Positions 8,561 to 16,063 of a stretch of DNA of 21,603 nt are shown here, piece by piece. Position 1 is the stretch's first letter. Each line of letters starts with the position of its first letter. This stretch comes from CAYJBP01 sp964368605 (lineage in GTDB: Bacteria; Bacillota; Dehalobacteriia; UBA4068). The notes beneath the pieces were generated by a model. That model was not told the origin of the DNA, did not search any database, and worked only from the letters and a program-made list of their open reading frames with translations. The DNA lies in contig CAYJBP010000032.1 in assembly GCA_964368605.1 (NCBI GenBank), positions 1 to 21,603 of the forward strand, read 5' to 3'. A program made the translations under genes and the position numbers.

Positions 8561-9134
8561 AAGCCCAGGCATCATCCTTAACAGGTTTACGGATATCCGA
8601 TAAAATTAAATAATCCCATAAAAACCATTGGCCGGTAGAGGGCTTAGTTCTAAGTTTAATTCCACGAGCGGTATCAGCACCACCGGATTTAACAAATAAT
8701 TGCAAATACCCTTCACCTATAGCATCCCTGCTATGGGCGGTTTCGTAAATATTGATGGTATAAGGCTGGCTGGGTTCATAATTATTATTAGGAGTTGCCC
8801 CCTCAAAATAAGAGGCTGCCAAATATTCGCCTTTATTGCGCATCCGATCGGCCAAAAATTGCTTATCATAAGCGCTTAAAGGCTGCGGCCCTTTTAGGTA
8901 ATTAATCATCTCGATGCAGATATCTTTATTTAATGGATAAATGCAAAGCACAGCCACCGCCAATGCGGCAACTTTAGCCGGATCTTTTAAATCTGCACCG
9001 TCTGCGGCCTGCAATTGGGCTAAATTAGTGGGGATATTGCTCAAAACTATTTTGCTGGATTTGGCATTGGCCACCCCATCATTATTATCGGTATTTGTGC
9101 CAATATTACCCTTTAATTGATCCATAAAAGCCAC
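8559..9134 (-). CDS. DUF6935-like protein of unknown function
   Basis: Cytosolic-looking protein of about 191 residues with no signal peptide or TM segment. The first 40 residues are low-complexity (Asn, Asp, Gly, Lys). The rest matches my memory of the DUF6935 family: LPTNLAQL-type opening (here IPTNLAQLQAADG), LKDPAKVAALAVAVLCIYP, EMINYLKGPQPLSAYDKQFLADR, YFEGATPNNNYEPSQPYTI, and the C-terminal STGQWFLWDYLILSDIRKP. Function unknown. The start is uncertain: GTG at 9134 is preferred because AAAGG lies about 11 bases upstream; GTG at 9143 is too close to that SD and ATG at 9125 too far. A TATAAT at 9162-9167 could be its -10. It stands alone between two terminators. The family assignment is from memory and not searched. 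Confidence 0.75.
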   Translation of the reverse strand: MAFMDQLKGNIGTNTDNNDGVANAKSSKIVLSNIPTNLAQLQAADGADLKDPAKVAALAVAVLCIYPLNKDICIEMINYLKGPQPLSAYDKQFLADRMRNKGEYLAASYFEGATPNNNYEPSQPYTINIYETAHSRDAIGEGYLQLFVKSGGADTARGIKLRTKPSTGQWFLWDYLILSDIRKPVKDDAWA

Positions 9135-9188
9135 TATTATCACTGCCTTTCTTTTGGTTTTATTATAATTGTACAGCTTTTTAAATAA

Positions 9189-9220
9189 AAAATAAATGTG
9201 CCGCTTGGCACATTTATTTT
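9189..9220 (-). terminator. Terminator of the corC-like gene
   Basis: On the minus strand AATAAATGTGCC pairs with GGCACATTTATT around a 4-base loop and is followed by a T-rich run (TTTTATTT). It lies 22 bases after the CorC-like stop codon. Confidence 0.85.
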
Positions 9221-9241
9221 ATTGATGCAGCCAATGGCCGC

Positions 9242-10543
9242 CTATTCTTCTTCGGCCTCGCCTTCTTGGTCGAGGATTAAAATTTCTACCTGCTTAATCA
9301 TTCTTTCGTCGGCCTCTAAAATGGTAAACTGAATATTGTCATGCAATATACTTTCGCCGGTTTGTGGGATTTTATCCATTTGCTCAATTAACCAGCCGCC
9401 CACTGTTACCGCATCATAATCCATATTCATGGTATTGATGCCCACTATTTGGAATAAATCCTCCAAATTAGCATCGCCTAAAGCCAAAATACGGTTTTCG
9501 TCGGTTTCCGAGCGGGTGATTTGCTCGATAACTTCATCATGCTCATCCCAAATTTCGCCTACCAATTCTTCCAGCACATCCTCTAGGGTTACTATGCCTT
9601 CGGTGCCGCCAAATTCATCGATAACGATGGCTATATGCAATTTTTCTTTTTGTAAAAGACGTAATAAGGTGGATATATTCATCGAAGGGCTTACATAAAC
9701 TACTTTTTTTACAATGGCCTTAATATCTTCGCGGCCATAATGCATTTCGGCCAAAAAGTCTTTTTCGTGAATAACCCCGATAATACTGTCTATCGATTTG
9801 CTATATACCGGCAAGCGAGAAAAACGATTTTCGACAAAGGTTTTTTCCACTTCCTTCATGGTGGCATCCTCAGAAACCGCCACTACATTTACACGAGGCG
9901 TTAAGATATCGCTAATATCCAAATCATTAAATTCGATTGCCGAACGAATTAACTCGCCTTCTAAGGCATTGATACCACCTTCGGCCTCGGCTTCGTCAAC
10001 AATGGTTAATAATTCTTCATCGGTTACCGCATTATCATCTACCGGCTTAAATATTTTATTTACCAGTTTACGCCAAAGGCTAAACAGGATATTTAAGGGG
10101 TAAAGCAGAATAAATAATACCCTTAAAGGTGGGGTTACGGTAAGCGCTAGGCGCAAGGGCATTTCCTTAGCCAGGCTTTTGGGGGTTATTTCGCCAAAGA
10201 TTAAGACCACTACCGTCATTACAGCTGTGGCAATAACAATACCATTTTCCGGAAATAGCGATGTAAATAACGCTGTTGCCAAAGATGTAGCCAAAATATT
10301 TACGATATTATTGCCGATTAATATTGTAGATAATAAAGTATCATAACTATTGGCCATCTTTAGGGTGCGAATAGCTCGATCATCGCCCATATTGGCCATC
10401 GTTTTGAGGCGGCTACGATTAAGCCCGGTAAAGGCTGTTTCCGTTGCCGAAAAAAAGGCACTCATCATTATCAAAACAATTAAAAAGAATACGGTATCAA
10501 TATCTACACTAGCTAATGTAGCAGCAAAATCTACTTCGTCCAC
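9242..10543 (-). CDS. CNNM/CorC-family membrane protein (HlyC/CorC, tandem CBS)
   Basis: Integral membrane protein of the DUF21-CBS-CorC_HlyC type, related to CorC/CNNM magnesium or cobalt transport and efflux proteins and to the TerC-like hemolysin group. The 433 residues contain a CNNM/DUF21 membrane domain at about 10-200 (VLIMMSAFFSATETAFTGLNRSRL; LSTILIGNNIVNILATSLAT; FGEITPKSLA), two CBS motifs at about 215-335 (ILTPRVNVVAVSEDATMKEV; IAIVIDEFGGTEGIVTLEDVLEELVGEIWDEHDE) and a C-terminal CorC_HlyC domain from about 345. The start is GTG with AGGAGTT about 10 bases upstream. The roughly 180-nt leader carries three hairpins ending in a terminator-like one, so ion- or ligand-dependent attenuation is possible. 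Transported ion not determinable here. Confidence 0.92.
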   Translation of the reverse strand: MDEVDFAATLASVDIDTVFFLIVLIMMSAFFSATETAFTGLNRSRLKTMANMGDDRAIRTLKMANSYDTLLSTILIGNNIVNILATSLATALFTSLFPENGIVIATAVMTVVVLIFGEITPKSLAKEMPLRLALTVTPPLRVLFILLYPLNILFSLWRKLVNKIFKPVDDNAVTDEELLTIVDEAEAEGGINALEGELIRSAIEFNDLDISDILTPRVNVVAVSEDATMKEVEKTFVENRFSRLPVYSKSIDSIIGVIHEKDFLAEMHYGREDIKAIVKKVVYVSPSMNISTLLRLLQKEKLHIAIVIDEFGGTEGIVTLEDVLEELVGEIWDEHDEVIEQITRSETDENRILALGDANLEDLFQIVGINTMNMDYDAVTVGGWLIEQMDKIPQTGESILHDNIQFTILEADERMIKQVEILILDQEGEAEEE

Positions 10544-10577
10544 TTAAAAATTCAACTCCTAATCTAATTTTAAACAT

Positions 10578-10725
10578 AAAAAAGTGCAGTGCACGCAAAA
10601 ATATAAGCTGCGTTAATCACTGCTTTAAGCTAATAAATATTAACTTATTTATCCTGATTATGTGCTGCGCCGATCTGGGCACGGAATCCACAAATAATCC
10701 AACCTTTCAACTAAAAATTGATATT
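10578..10725 (-). ncRNA. Structured 5' leader of the corC-like gene, candidate riboswitch or attenuator
   Basis: On the minus strand the leader has three consecutive structures. First, GATTAT (10699-10694) pairs with ATAATC (10661-10656), stacked on GTGC/GCAC (10682-10679 with 10665-10662), with an 11-nt one-sided bulge. Second, an AT-rich hairpin spans 10647-10626. Third, GCAGTG (10623-10618) with CACTGC (10591-10586) and ACGCA (10613-10609) with TGCGT (10597-10593) form a stem followed by AC and TTTTTT, which looks like an intrinsic terminator about 35 nt before the SD. I do not recognise a known riboswitch class; it does not fit my memory of the M-box, Mn, NiCo or fluoride motifs. Confidence 0.5.
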
Positions 10726-10746
10726 ATCAAAAGTATAACATATAAT
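10718..10746 (+). promoter_or_regulatory. Promoter of the amidotransferase-Sua5 operon
   Basis: TTGATA (10718-10723), exactly 17 bp, TATAAT (10741-10746). Near-consensus sigma-A promoter. Its -35 lies inside the 13-bp palindrome TTGATATTATCAA (10718-10730), a possible operator. The leader to the ATG at 10829 would be about 75 nt. Confidence 0.75.
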
Positions 10747-10760
10747 TAAAAAAAAAGCAA
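10732..10760 (-). promoter_or_regulatory. Divergent promoter of the corC-like gene
   Basis: On the minus strand TTGCTT (10760-10755), a 17-bp spacer and TATACT (10737-10732). It overlaps the plus-strand promoter by 15 bp, so the two are unlikely to be occupied at once. Predicted RNA start is near 10725. Confidence 0.55.
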
Positions 10761-10828
10761 ATATTGTTTCCAAAATATGTCATATATTATTGGCTATTTT
10801 AAATAAAAATATACCTAGGAGGTGCCTT

Positions 10829-11551
10829 ATGCTGCCTATTATCGCCATAACCATGAATCAGCAGCTAGATTTTGGCAGTACAATTCGCTATCAATATTAT
10901 CAAGCCATCGAGGCCGCCCAAGCCTTGCCTTTGGCCATTCCTCAGCTTAATCCAGATTTGGCTTGCCAATTGCCAAACTATATCGATGGCCTGCTTTTAG
11001 CAGGTGGTAATGATATCAACCCCATTTATTTTAACGAAGCCGGCCTATATCCTCTAATCGATCCCGAACCCAAACGGGATATTTTGGAGATGAATTTAAT
11101 CCCGGCTGCTTTTGCCGCCAAATTGCCAATTTTGGCGATTTGCCGTGGTATGCAGGCCTTAAATATTGCTTTAGGTGGCACAATTTGGCAGGATAATGCC
11201 TATTTTAGTCCACTTGCTTTAGAGCATAAGCAGGGTTTAAGCAGCGATAAAGTTAGCCATAGCATAGCTATTAGGCCTTCGCTTTTGGCCGATATTGTGC
11301 AAAGCGATACCTTGATGATTAATAGCCATCATCATCAATCCCTGCGTAAGGTAGCTAAGCCTTTGCAGAGCATTGCTTTTGCGCCCGATGGCATTATTGA
11401 GGCGGTAAGCAGCAAGGATAGCAATCATTTTTGCTTAGGGCTGCAATGGCATCCCGAGCGCCTCAACTGCGAGGCTACTACGGCAATTTTTAAAGCATTT
11501 TCGGCCGCAGCGCAGGAATACCGCCTAGTAAAAGAGAAAAAAGCTTTATGA
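10829..11551 (+). CDS. Class-I glutamine amidotransferase-like hydrolase (PuuD / peptidase C26 family)
   Basis: Gamma-glutamyl hydrolase-type protein of 240 residues, the family that includes PuuD (gamma-glutamyl-GABA hydrolase). Seen: LLLAGGNDINPIYF at about 55-68, the nucleophile elbow ILAICRGMQALN with Cys105, INSHHHQSL at about 165, and LQWHPERL with His208 and Glu210 completing the triad. No synthetase domain is attached. The ATG at 10829 is chosen because AGGAGG ends six bases before it; the upstream in-frame TTG at 10790 has no SD. The stop overlaps the start of the Sua5 gene (ATGA), implying a translationally coupled operon. The substrate is inferred only at family level. Confidence 0.9.
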   Translation: MLPIIAITMNQQLDFGSTIRYQYYQAIEAAQALPLAIPQLNPDLACQLPNYIDGLLLAGGNDINPIYFNEAGLYPLIDPEPKRDILEMNLIPAAFAAKLPILAICRGMQALNIALGGTIWQDNAYFSPLALEHKQGLSSDKVSHSIAIRPSLLADIVQSDTLMINSHHHQSLRKVAKPLQSIAFAPDGIIEAVSSKDSNHFCLGLQWHPERLNCEATTAIFKAFSAAAQEYRLVKEKKAL

Positions 11552-12564
11552 AAACTACAATATTAAAAATTAAAAATTTAGCTGCCGCCGATTTAGGGCA
11601 GCAATTACAAGCGGCGGTTAAGCTTTTGCAAGACGGGCAAGTGGTGGCCTTTCCTACCGAAACTGTTTATGGTTTGGGTGCAAATGCCTTGGATGAGCAG
11701 GCCTGTGCAGCCATTTATGCTGCCAAAGGACGTCCGGCAGATAATCCTTTAATTGTTCATATCGAAGATTTGGCCATGCTGGAGCAATTGGCCTATACCA
11801 AGCCTTTGGCCTATAGCTTAGCTGCCGCTTTTTGGCCTGGTCCATTAACAATGATTTTGCCCAAAAAAGCAGGCCTAGCCGCTACGGTTAGCCTTAATTT
11901 GCCAACGGTAGCTATTCGTATGCCTGCCCATCCTTTGGCTAAAGCTTTGATTAAGGCTTGCGGCTTACCTTTGGCCGCACCATCGGCCAATTTATCCGGC
12001 CGCCCCAGCCCAACGGCGGCCGAGCATGTTTATGCCGATATGCAAGGGCGGATTCCGCTGCTTATAGATGGCGGCAAGGTGGATATCGGCTTAGAATCAA
12101 CAGTATTGGATATTAGTGGTGAGCACCCAGTTTTATTGCGCCCGGGGCAGATTACGGCCGAGCAAATCGAGGCTGTTTGCGGCCAAAAGGTGCTGGCGCC
12201 TAATCCTAAACTAAAAGAGCGGCCGCCGGCGCCGGGCATGAAGTATCGCCATTATGCGCCGCAAGGAAAACTTTATTTGGCCGATGATATCGAGCATATT
12301 ATTGATTTACGGGCTAAATTAGTTAATCAATATCAAAGCGAGCCGCTTTTGATTATTTTTAAGCAAAGCCAAGCCTTTTTAGATAAAGATTGGCCACAAT
12401 ATATTATTGCCGACCGTGATGATTTGGCGGCTTATGGCCATAATTTATTTGCCGCCTTGCGTTATGCCGATAGCCATCATTATCAGAGTATTATTATTGA
12501 AAAGGTAGCTGAGCAGGAATTGGGCATTGCTATTATGAACCGCCTAGTTAAGGCTGCGGAATAG
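11548..12564 (+). CDS. ywlC: Threonylcarbamoyl-AMP synthase (Sua5/YwlC)
   Basis: Makes L-threonylcarbamoyladenylate from threonine, bicarbonate and ATP, the first step of the t6A37 modification of ANN-decoding tRNAs. The 338-residue length and two-domain layout match Sua5 rather than short YrdC. Seen: a YrdC domain at about 14-205 with PTETVYGLGANA, AAKGRPADNPLIVHI, PGPLTMIL, IRMPAHPLAKALI and APSANLSGRPSPT, then the linker PAPGMKYRHYAPQG and a C-terminal Sua5 domain at about 235-338. The start ATG overlaps the amidotransferase stop; only a weak purine-rich SD is present, consistent with coupling. A hairpin follows the stop. Confidence 0.95.
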   Translation: MKTTILKIKNLAAADLGQQLQAAVKLLQDGQVVAFPTETVYGLGANALDEQACAAIYAAKGRPADNPLIVHIEDLAMLEQLAYTKPLAYSLAAAFWPGPLTMILPKKAGLAATVSLNLPTVAIRMPAHPLAKALIKACGLPLAAPSANLSGRPSPTAAEHVYADMQGRIPLLIDGGKVDIGLESTVLDISGEHPVLLRPGQITAEQIEAVCGQKVLAPNPKLKERPPAPGMKYRHYAPQGKLYLADDIEHIIDLRAKLVNQYQSEPLLIIFKQSQAFLDKDWPQYIIADRDDLAAYGHNLFAALRYADSHHYQSIIIEKVAEQELGIAIMNRLVKAAE

Positions 12565-12569
12565 GATTT

Positions 12570-12599
12570 AAGGAGCGGCAATTTTTGGCCTCTCCTTTT
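12570..12599 (+). terminator. Intrinsic terminator after sua5
   Basis: AAGGAG (12570-12575) pairs with CTCCTT (12592-12597), with an inner GGC/GCC stem and an AT-rich loop, followed by a short T-run (TTTA). It starts six bases after the Sua5 stop. Confidence 0.65.
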
Positions 12600-12646
12600 A
12601 CTTTGGCTGATAATGAAAGCAACTAATATAAATAGGAAGGTAAAAC

Positions 12647-12678
12647 AAATGGGCTGTAGCATTTGCTACAGCCCATTT
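12647..12678. terminator. Perfect 14-bp stem between sua5 and pckA, likely pckA terminator
   Basis: AAATGGGCTGTAGC and GCTACAGCCCATTT form a 14-bp stem with the loop ATTT. On the minus strand it is followed by GTTTTACC. It lies about 48 bases beyond the pckA stop and may work in both directions between convergent genes. Confidence 0.75.
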
Positions 12679-12725
12679 ATTTAAAGGTAGTATAAAGCTT
12701 ACCCGCTAATGGCAGCTTTAAGCTA

Positions 12726-14516
12726 TTATTTTTGTAACTTTTGCTCAAGCACAGTTAAATGAGTTTGCAATTTCTCGGGTATACTTTCGCCGATTTTTGC
12801 ATAGAATTGACGGATATTTTCTACATCATCCAACCAATAATCCTTTTCTACATTTAAAATTGATTTTAAAACTTCTAAATCGAATTTTTTGCTTTCGCTA
12901 ATCTGATAATCCAAGCCATCTAAGTTGATGTCTTGCGCAAAAGGAACATAACCGATTTCGGTCTCTTGAGCATTAACTTCTTCATCGCAGCGACGTAAAA
13001 TCCATTCCAAAATACGGAAATTATCGCCATAACCCGGCCAAATAAAGTTGCCATCATCATCAAGCCTAAACCAGTTTACATTGAAAATCTTAGGCAATTT
13101 ATCGGTTTTTTGACCCATGGTTAACCAATGTGCAAAATAGTCGCCCATATTATAACCGCAAAATGGTAGCATAGCCATAGGATCGCGACGAACTACGCCG
13201 GTTTGACCAGTAGCAGCTGCGGTAGTTTCCGAGGCCATAATCGAGCCCACAAATACACCATGCTCCCAATCAAAGGCTTCGTATATCAAAGGTGCTGTTT
13301 TAGCACGGCGTCCACCAAAGATAATTGCATCCAAGGGTACACCCTGGGGATTTTCCCATTCTGGCGAAATGCATGGGCAATTAGCTGCAGGAGCTGTAAA
13401 ACGCGAATTGGGATGGGCAGCTTTTTCTTTGCTATCGGCAGACCAAGGGCGGCCTTTCCAATCGATAATCGGTTCATTAGGAGGGGTTTTGGTTAGTTTT
13501 TCCCACCATACATCGCCGCTTTCCGGCAAATAAGCAACATTGGTAAAAATGGTGCCCTTTTGGGTGGTAGCCAAGGCATTATAGTTAGAGCTTTCATTAG
13601 TGCCGGGAGCCACGCCAAAAAAGCCGGATTCGGCATTCATTGCATAAAGGCGGCCATCTTCGCCTATTTTAATCCAGGCAATATCATCGCCAACAGTCCA
13701 AATTTTATAGCCCTTTTGCTTATAAATTTCCGGCGGGATTAGCATTGCCAAATTGGTTTTGCCGCAAGCCGACGGAAAAGCACCGGCCACATATTTAACT
13801 TCGCCCTGCGGGTTTTCGATGCCTAAAATCAGCATATGTTCGGCCAACCAGCCTTCCATTTTAGCTTGATAAGAGGCAATACGCAGTGCAAAACATTTTT
13901 TACCTAAAAGTACATTGCCGCCATAACCTGAATTGCAAGAAATGATGGTATTATCTTCGGGGAAATGCATAATATAGCGATTTTCGGCATCGATAGTACA
14001 TTTTGAATGTAAAGCACGTACAAAATCATCACTATCGCCCAAAGCGTCCACAACTTTTTGACCAATTCTGGTCATAATTGCCATATTTAAGACTACATAT
14101 ATCGAGTCGGTAACTTCGATGCCGATTTTGGCAAAGGGAGAACCTACAACACCCATCGAAAATGGGATAATATACATAGTGCGGCCTTCCATAGAGCCTT
14201 GCATAATTTCGCGGGTAAGCTGATAGGCTTTTTCGGGGGCCATCCAATTATTATTGGCGCCGGCATCCCTTTGCTCGCTGGTGCAGATATAAGTTCTATC
14301 CTCCACCCGGGCCACATCATTTTCCGCGGTACGATGATAATAGCAATCCGGCATTAACTCGGAATTAAGCGCGGTAATTTCGCCGGTTTGTATGGCCTCT
14401 TGCCGTAAGGCATTTAACTGTTCTTCACTACCATCGATCCAGACAATACTCTGTGGCTTAAGTAAGTCTTTGGCCTCTTCAATAAATTTGATTAAGCCTG
14501 CATTTTGTGTTGACAT
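12726..14516 (-). CDS. pckA: Phosphoenolpyruvate carboxykinase, GTP-type
   Basis: Interconverts oxaloacetate plus GTP and PEP plus CO2 plus GDP in the cytosol, linking the TCA branch to gluconeogenesis or anaplerosis. The 596 residues match the GTP-type family (EC 4.1.1.32), not the roughly 530-aa ATP type. Seen: the P-loop region AGAFPSACGKTNLAML with the reactive Cys251, WTVGDDIAWIK (metal-binding Asp), GFFGVAPGTN, RFTAPAANCPCISPEWENPQGVPLDAIIFGGRR (substrate and GTP site), and NWFRLDDDGNFIWPGYGDNFR near the C terminus. The ATG start has AAAGGAG seven bases upstream. It is monocistronic, with its own promoter candidate and terminator. Confidence 0.97.
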   Translation of the reverse strand: MSTQNAGLIKFIEEAKDLLKPQSIVWIDGSEEQLNALRQEAIQTGEITALNSELMPDCYYHRTAENDVARVEDRTYICTSEQRDAGANNNWMAPEKAYQLTREIMQGSMEGRTMYIIPFSMGVVGSPFAKIGIEVTDSIYVVLNMAIMTRIGQKVVDALGDSDDFVRALHSKCTIDAENRYIMHFPEDNTIISCNSGYGGNVLLGKKCFALRIASYQAKMEGWLAEHMLILGIENPQGEVKYVAGAFPSACGKTNLAMLIPPEIYKQKGYKIWTVGDDIAWIKIGEDGRLYAMNAESGFFGVAPGTNESSNYNALATTQKGTIFTNVAYLPESGDVWWEKLTKTPPNEPIIDWKGRPWSADSKEKAAHPNSRFTAPAANCPCISPEWENPQGVPLDAIIFGGRRAKTAPLIYEAFDWEHGVFVGSIMASETTAAATGQTGVVRRDPMAMLPFCGYNMGDYFAHWLTMGQKTDKLPKIFNVNWFRLDDDGNFIWPGYGDNFRILEWILRRCDEEVNAQETEIGYVPFAQDINLDGLDYQISESKKFDLEVLKSILNVEKDYWLDDVENIRQFYAKIGESIPEKLQTHLTVLEQKLQK

Positions 14517-14567
14517 TGACTTTCTCCTTTTCTTTAGTGTAATATTTAATCTAAATTTTACCCTACT

Positions 14568-14596
14568 GTAATAATATTAGAAGATAATTCAGTAAA
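14568..14596 (-). promoter_or_regulatory. Candidate pckA promoter
   Basis: On the minus strand TTTACT (14596-14591), 17 bp, TATTAC (14573-14568), about 50 bases before the start codon. Both hexamers are moderate, and the region is very AT-rich, so chance matches are likely. Confidence 0.4.
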
Positions 14597-14636
14597 CCCT
14601 TTTATTTTATTAAATTTTTTCAATTATTTTAATTTA

Positions 14637-14666
14637 GTATACATTAATCGAAAATACCACATAATA
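14637..14666 (+). promoter_or_regulatory. Sigma-G-type forespore promoter of the BofC-like gene
   Basis: GTATA (14637-14641), exactly 18 bp, CATAATA (14660-14666). This fits the B. subtilis sigma-G pattern as I know it (GHATR, about 18 bp, CATNHTA) at every specified base. The RNA would start near 14673, about 24 bases before the ATG. Confidence 0.7.
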
Positions 14667-14696
14667 AAAGCATAATAATAAGCCAAAGGATAGATT

Positions 14697-15257
14697 ATGC
14701 TTATAAAAAATAAATTATATACAACTATATTATTTAGTATTTTTTGCCTATTTGCCCTAATTATTCTTATTGTTCTTGATATTCTTATCCCGCAAATAAA
14801 TTCTCCTCAACTGCAAAATCAATTAGCAAATAGCCCATCTTTGCCACTTATAACAAGCCAAACCCCTGTTTATGAGCATATTTTATATACCGAATGTAAT
14901 CATACTATTAAGCAGCAAATCACCGATCAACGCTATCTAAATTTAAATGGTGATGATATTTTAGCCCAAGACAAACAATTAATTTGGCAAGAGGGGCAGG
15001 CCAATATTGAATATCAAATTAGCCAATTATGTCCGGCCGATGCCTTTAAGGTGCATTTGATTATCGAGAATAAAAAAATAGCCCTCTATGGAGGGCCACT
15101 TGGCTATCAAAAAAACTTTATCGAATATTTAGATTTGGATTTTCAGCAAATTTCAGCCCGTTGGCTGGCGCAATTAACCGCCGGCGGCATAGAATTTGCA
15201 AGCCATGAACAATTTTTGATGACTTTAGATAATCTTGATGAAATTAAACGCAGGTAG
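14697..15257 (+). CDS. BofC-like sporulation protein (BofC C-terminal-type domain)
   Basis: A 186-residue protein with a short basic N-terminus, one TM or signal-anchor segment (about 9-31) and an extracytoplasmic remainder. The layout follows clostridial BofC-like proteins as I remember them: a YTECNHT motif (Cys67, His69), a weak middle ending in the LCP motif (Cys112), then a strand KVHLIIENKKIALYGG typical of the BofC C-terminal domain, and a tail with ISARWLAQLTAGGIEFASHEQFLMTL resembling the usual 'LP..D...L..GI.v.s..el...L'. In B. subtilis, BofC is secreted into the intermembrane space from the forespore and delays SpoIVB-dependent pro-sigma-K processing. The sigma-G promoter and spoIVB 2.5 kb away agree with that role. 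The start has AAAGGA six bases upstream. Similarity is from memory and moderately divergent. Confidence 0.68.
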   Translation: MLIKNKLYTTILFSIFCLFALIILIVLDILIPQINSPQLQNQLANSPSLPLITSQTPVYEHILYTECNHTIKQQITDQRYLNLNGDDILAQDKQLIWQEGQANIEYQISQLCPADAFKVHLIIENKKIALYGGPLGYQKNFIEYLDLDFQQISARWLAQLTAGGIEFASHEQFLMTLDNLDEIKRR

Positions 15258-15281
15258 GGCTTAATGGTTTTTAGACAGCTT

Positions 15282-16046
15282 TTAAAAGCCAAAAACACCA
15301 TAAAACGAGGGCTTATCCTGGCTTTGATTATAACCTTGAATAATAATTTGGCCGTCTTGCTCGGCTTTATTAAGCCTAAATTGATCACGATATTTTAACT
15401 CGGCACCAAAATAAAGCTCGATGCGCTTTAAATCGCTTAAGTCGGCCTGCTCATCGCTTAAGGCATCTAAGCAAAAATCGCTGTAACGATTATTGTTTAC
15501 ATGGCCAATCATGTCTAGATAGCTGCGCTTTACCGTATAAAGTTCGCCTAAGGTAAAATCGATTTTTTGTTTAAAGGAAGGTTTTGCCTTTAGCAAAAGT
15601 TGCGGTTTAATCGGCATTAATTCAAAGGGTAATTCGCGGCTTTTATAAATCTTGCGGCTGGCTAAATCCAGCAAAATCGAATAGGTGGCGCAATTGATAA
15701 TCGGTAGCCCTTCTTGATTACAAATACTGATTTCGCGCCTAAAAGTAAGCCCTTTATGCTCGGAATACCATGTTTTGCCGATCAGTTTTTGGTCACGGTT
15801 TTTAAGCGGGTTAATAATATCAATACTAAAAGATAAAAGTACCCAAGAAATGCCCAAAGGCATCATGTTTTCAAAATTATAGCCATAGTTTAATAAATGC
15901 CTACCTACCACCATATTGGCTAAATATTGATAACCGGCCGGCGTAAAATAGCCTTGCGGTGCAAAATGGGCAAAATCTAAATCTAGGATATAGCTATATT
16001 CATTTTCGTTTTGCAAAATAAATTCTCCCAATCCGTTTTTAGCCAC
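15282..16046 (-). CDS. Acyl-ACP thioesterase-like protein (double hotdog)
   Basis: Resembles bacterial acyl-ACP thioesterases of the FatA/TesA-type double-hotdog family, which release fatty acids from acyl-ACP in the cytosol. Seen: a first hotdog near 10-130 with the YLANMVVGRHLLNYGYNFENM helix, the ISWVLLSFSIDIINP strand (family pattern 'WvL.r..i.i...P') and TWYSEHKGLTFRREI; a second hotdog from about 165 with VKRSYLDMIGHVNNNRYSDFCLDAL, the typical D..GHVNN.rY signature. About 254 residues fits the family. The start is uncertain: no candidate has an SD. GTG at 16046 is used because the promoter TATAAT at 16064-16069 predicts an RNA start near 16057, downstream of the in-frame TTG at 16061. 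The acyl-chain substrate is unknown. Confidence 0.8.
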   Translation of the reverse strand: MAKNGLGEFILQNENEYSYILDLDFAHFAPQGYFTPAGYQYLANMVVGRHLLNYGYNFENMMPLGISWVLLSFSIDIINPLKNRDQKLIGKTWYSEHKGLTFRREISICNQEGLPIINCATYSILLDLASRKIYKSRELPFELMPIKPQLLLKAKPSFKQKIDFTLGELYTVKRSYLDMIGHVNNNRYSDFCLDALSDEQADLSDLKRIELYFGAELKYRDQFRLNKAEQDGQIIIQGYNQSQDKPSFYGVFGF

Positions 16047-16063
16047 ATTAAAGGCTATCAATT

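Noticed and set aside
9830..9836. TTCGACA (0A-box complement) inside the CorC-like gene
   Set aside because: Internal to a coding region with no promoter nearby; a 7-mer match is expected by chance in 21 kb.
10790..10828. Earlier TTG start for the amidotransferase
   Set aside because: No SD, while AGGAGG precedes the ATG at 10829 with ideal spacing.
12649..12684. 11-codon ORF (MGCSICYSPFI) after a GGAAGG motif
   Set aside because: It is the terminator hairpin itself read as codons; the SD-like match is most likely chance.
13203..13496. 97-codon plus-strand ORF opposite pckA
   Set aside because: Shadow of the pckA reading frame: no SD and no recognisable domain.
15263..15303. GCTTTTAAAAGC palindrome and flanking repeat at the 3' end of the thioesterase-like gene as a terminator
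   Set aside because: Stem is AT-rich, broken by mismatches and overlaps the stop codon; no clean U-tract, so I could not support it as a terminator.
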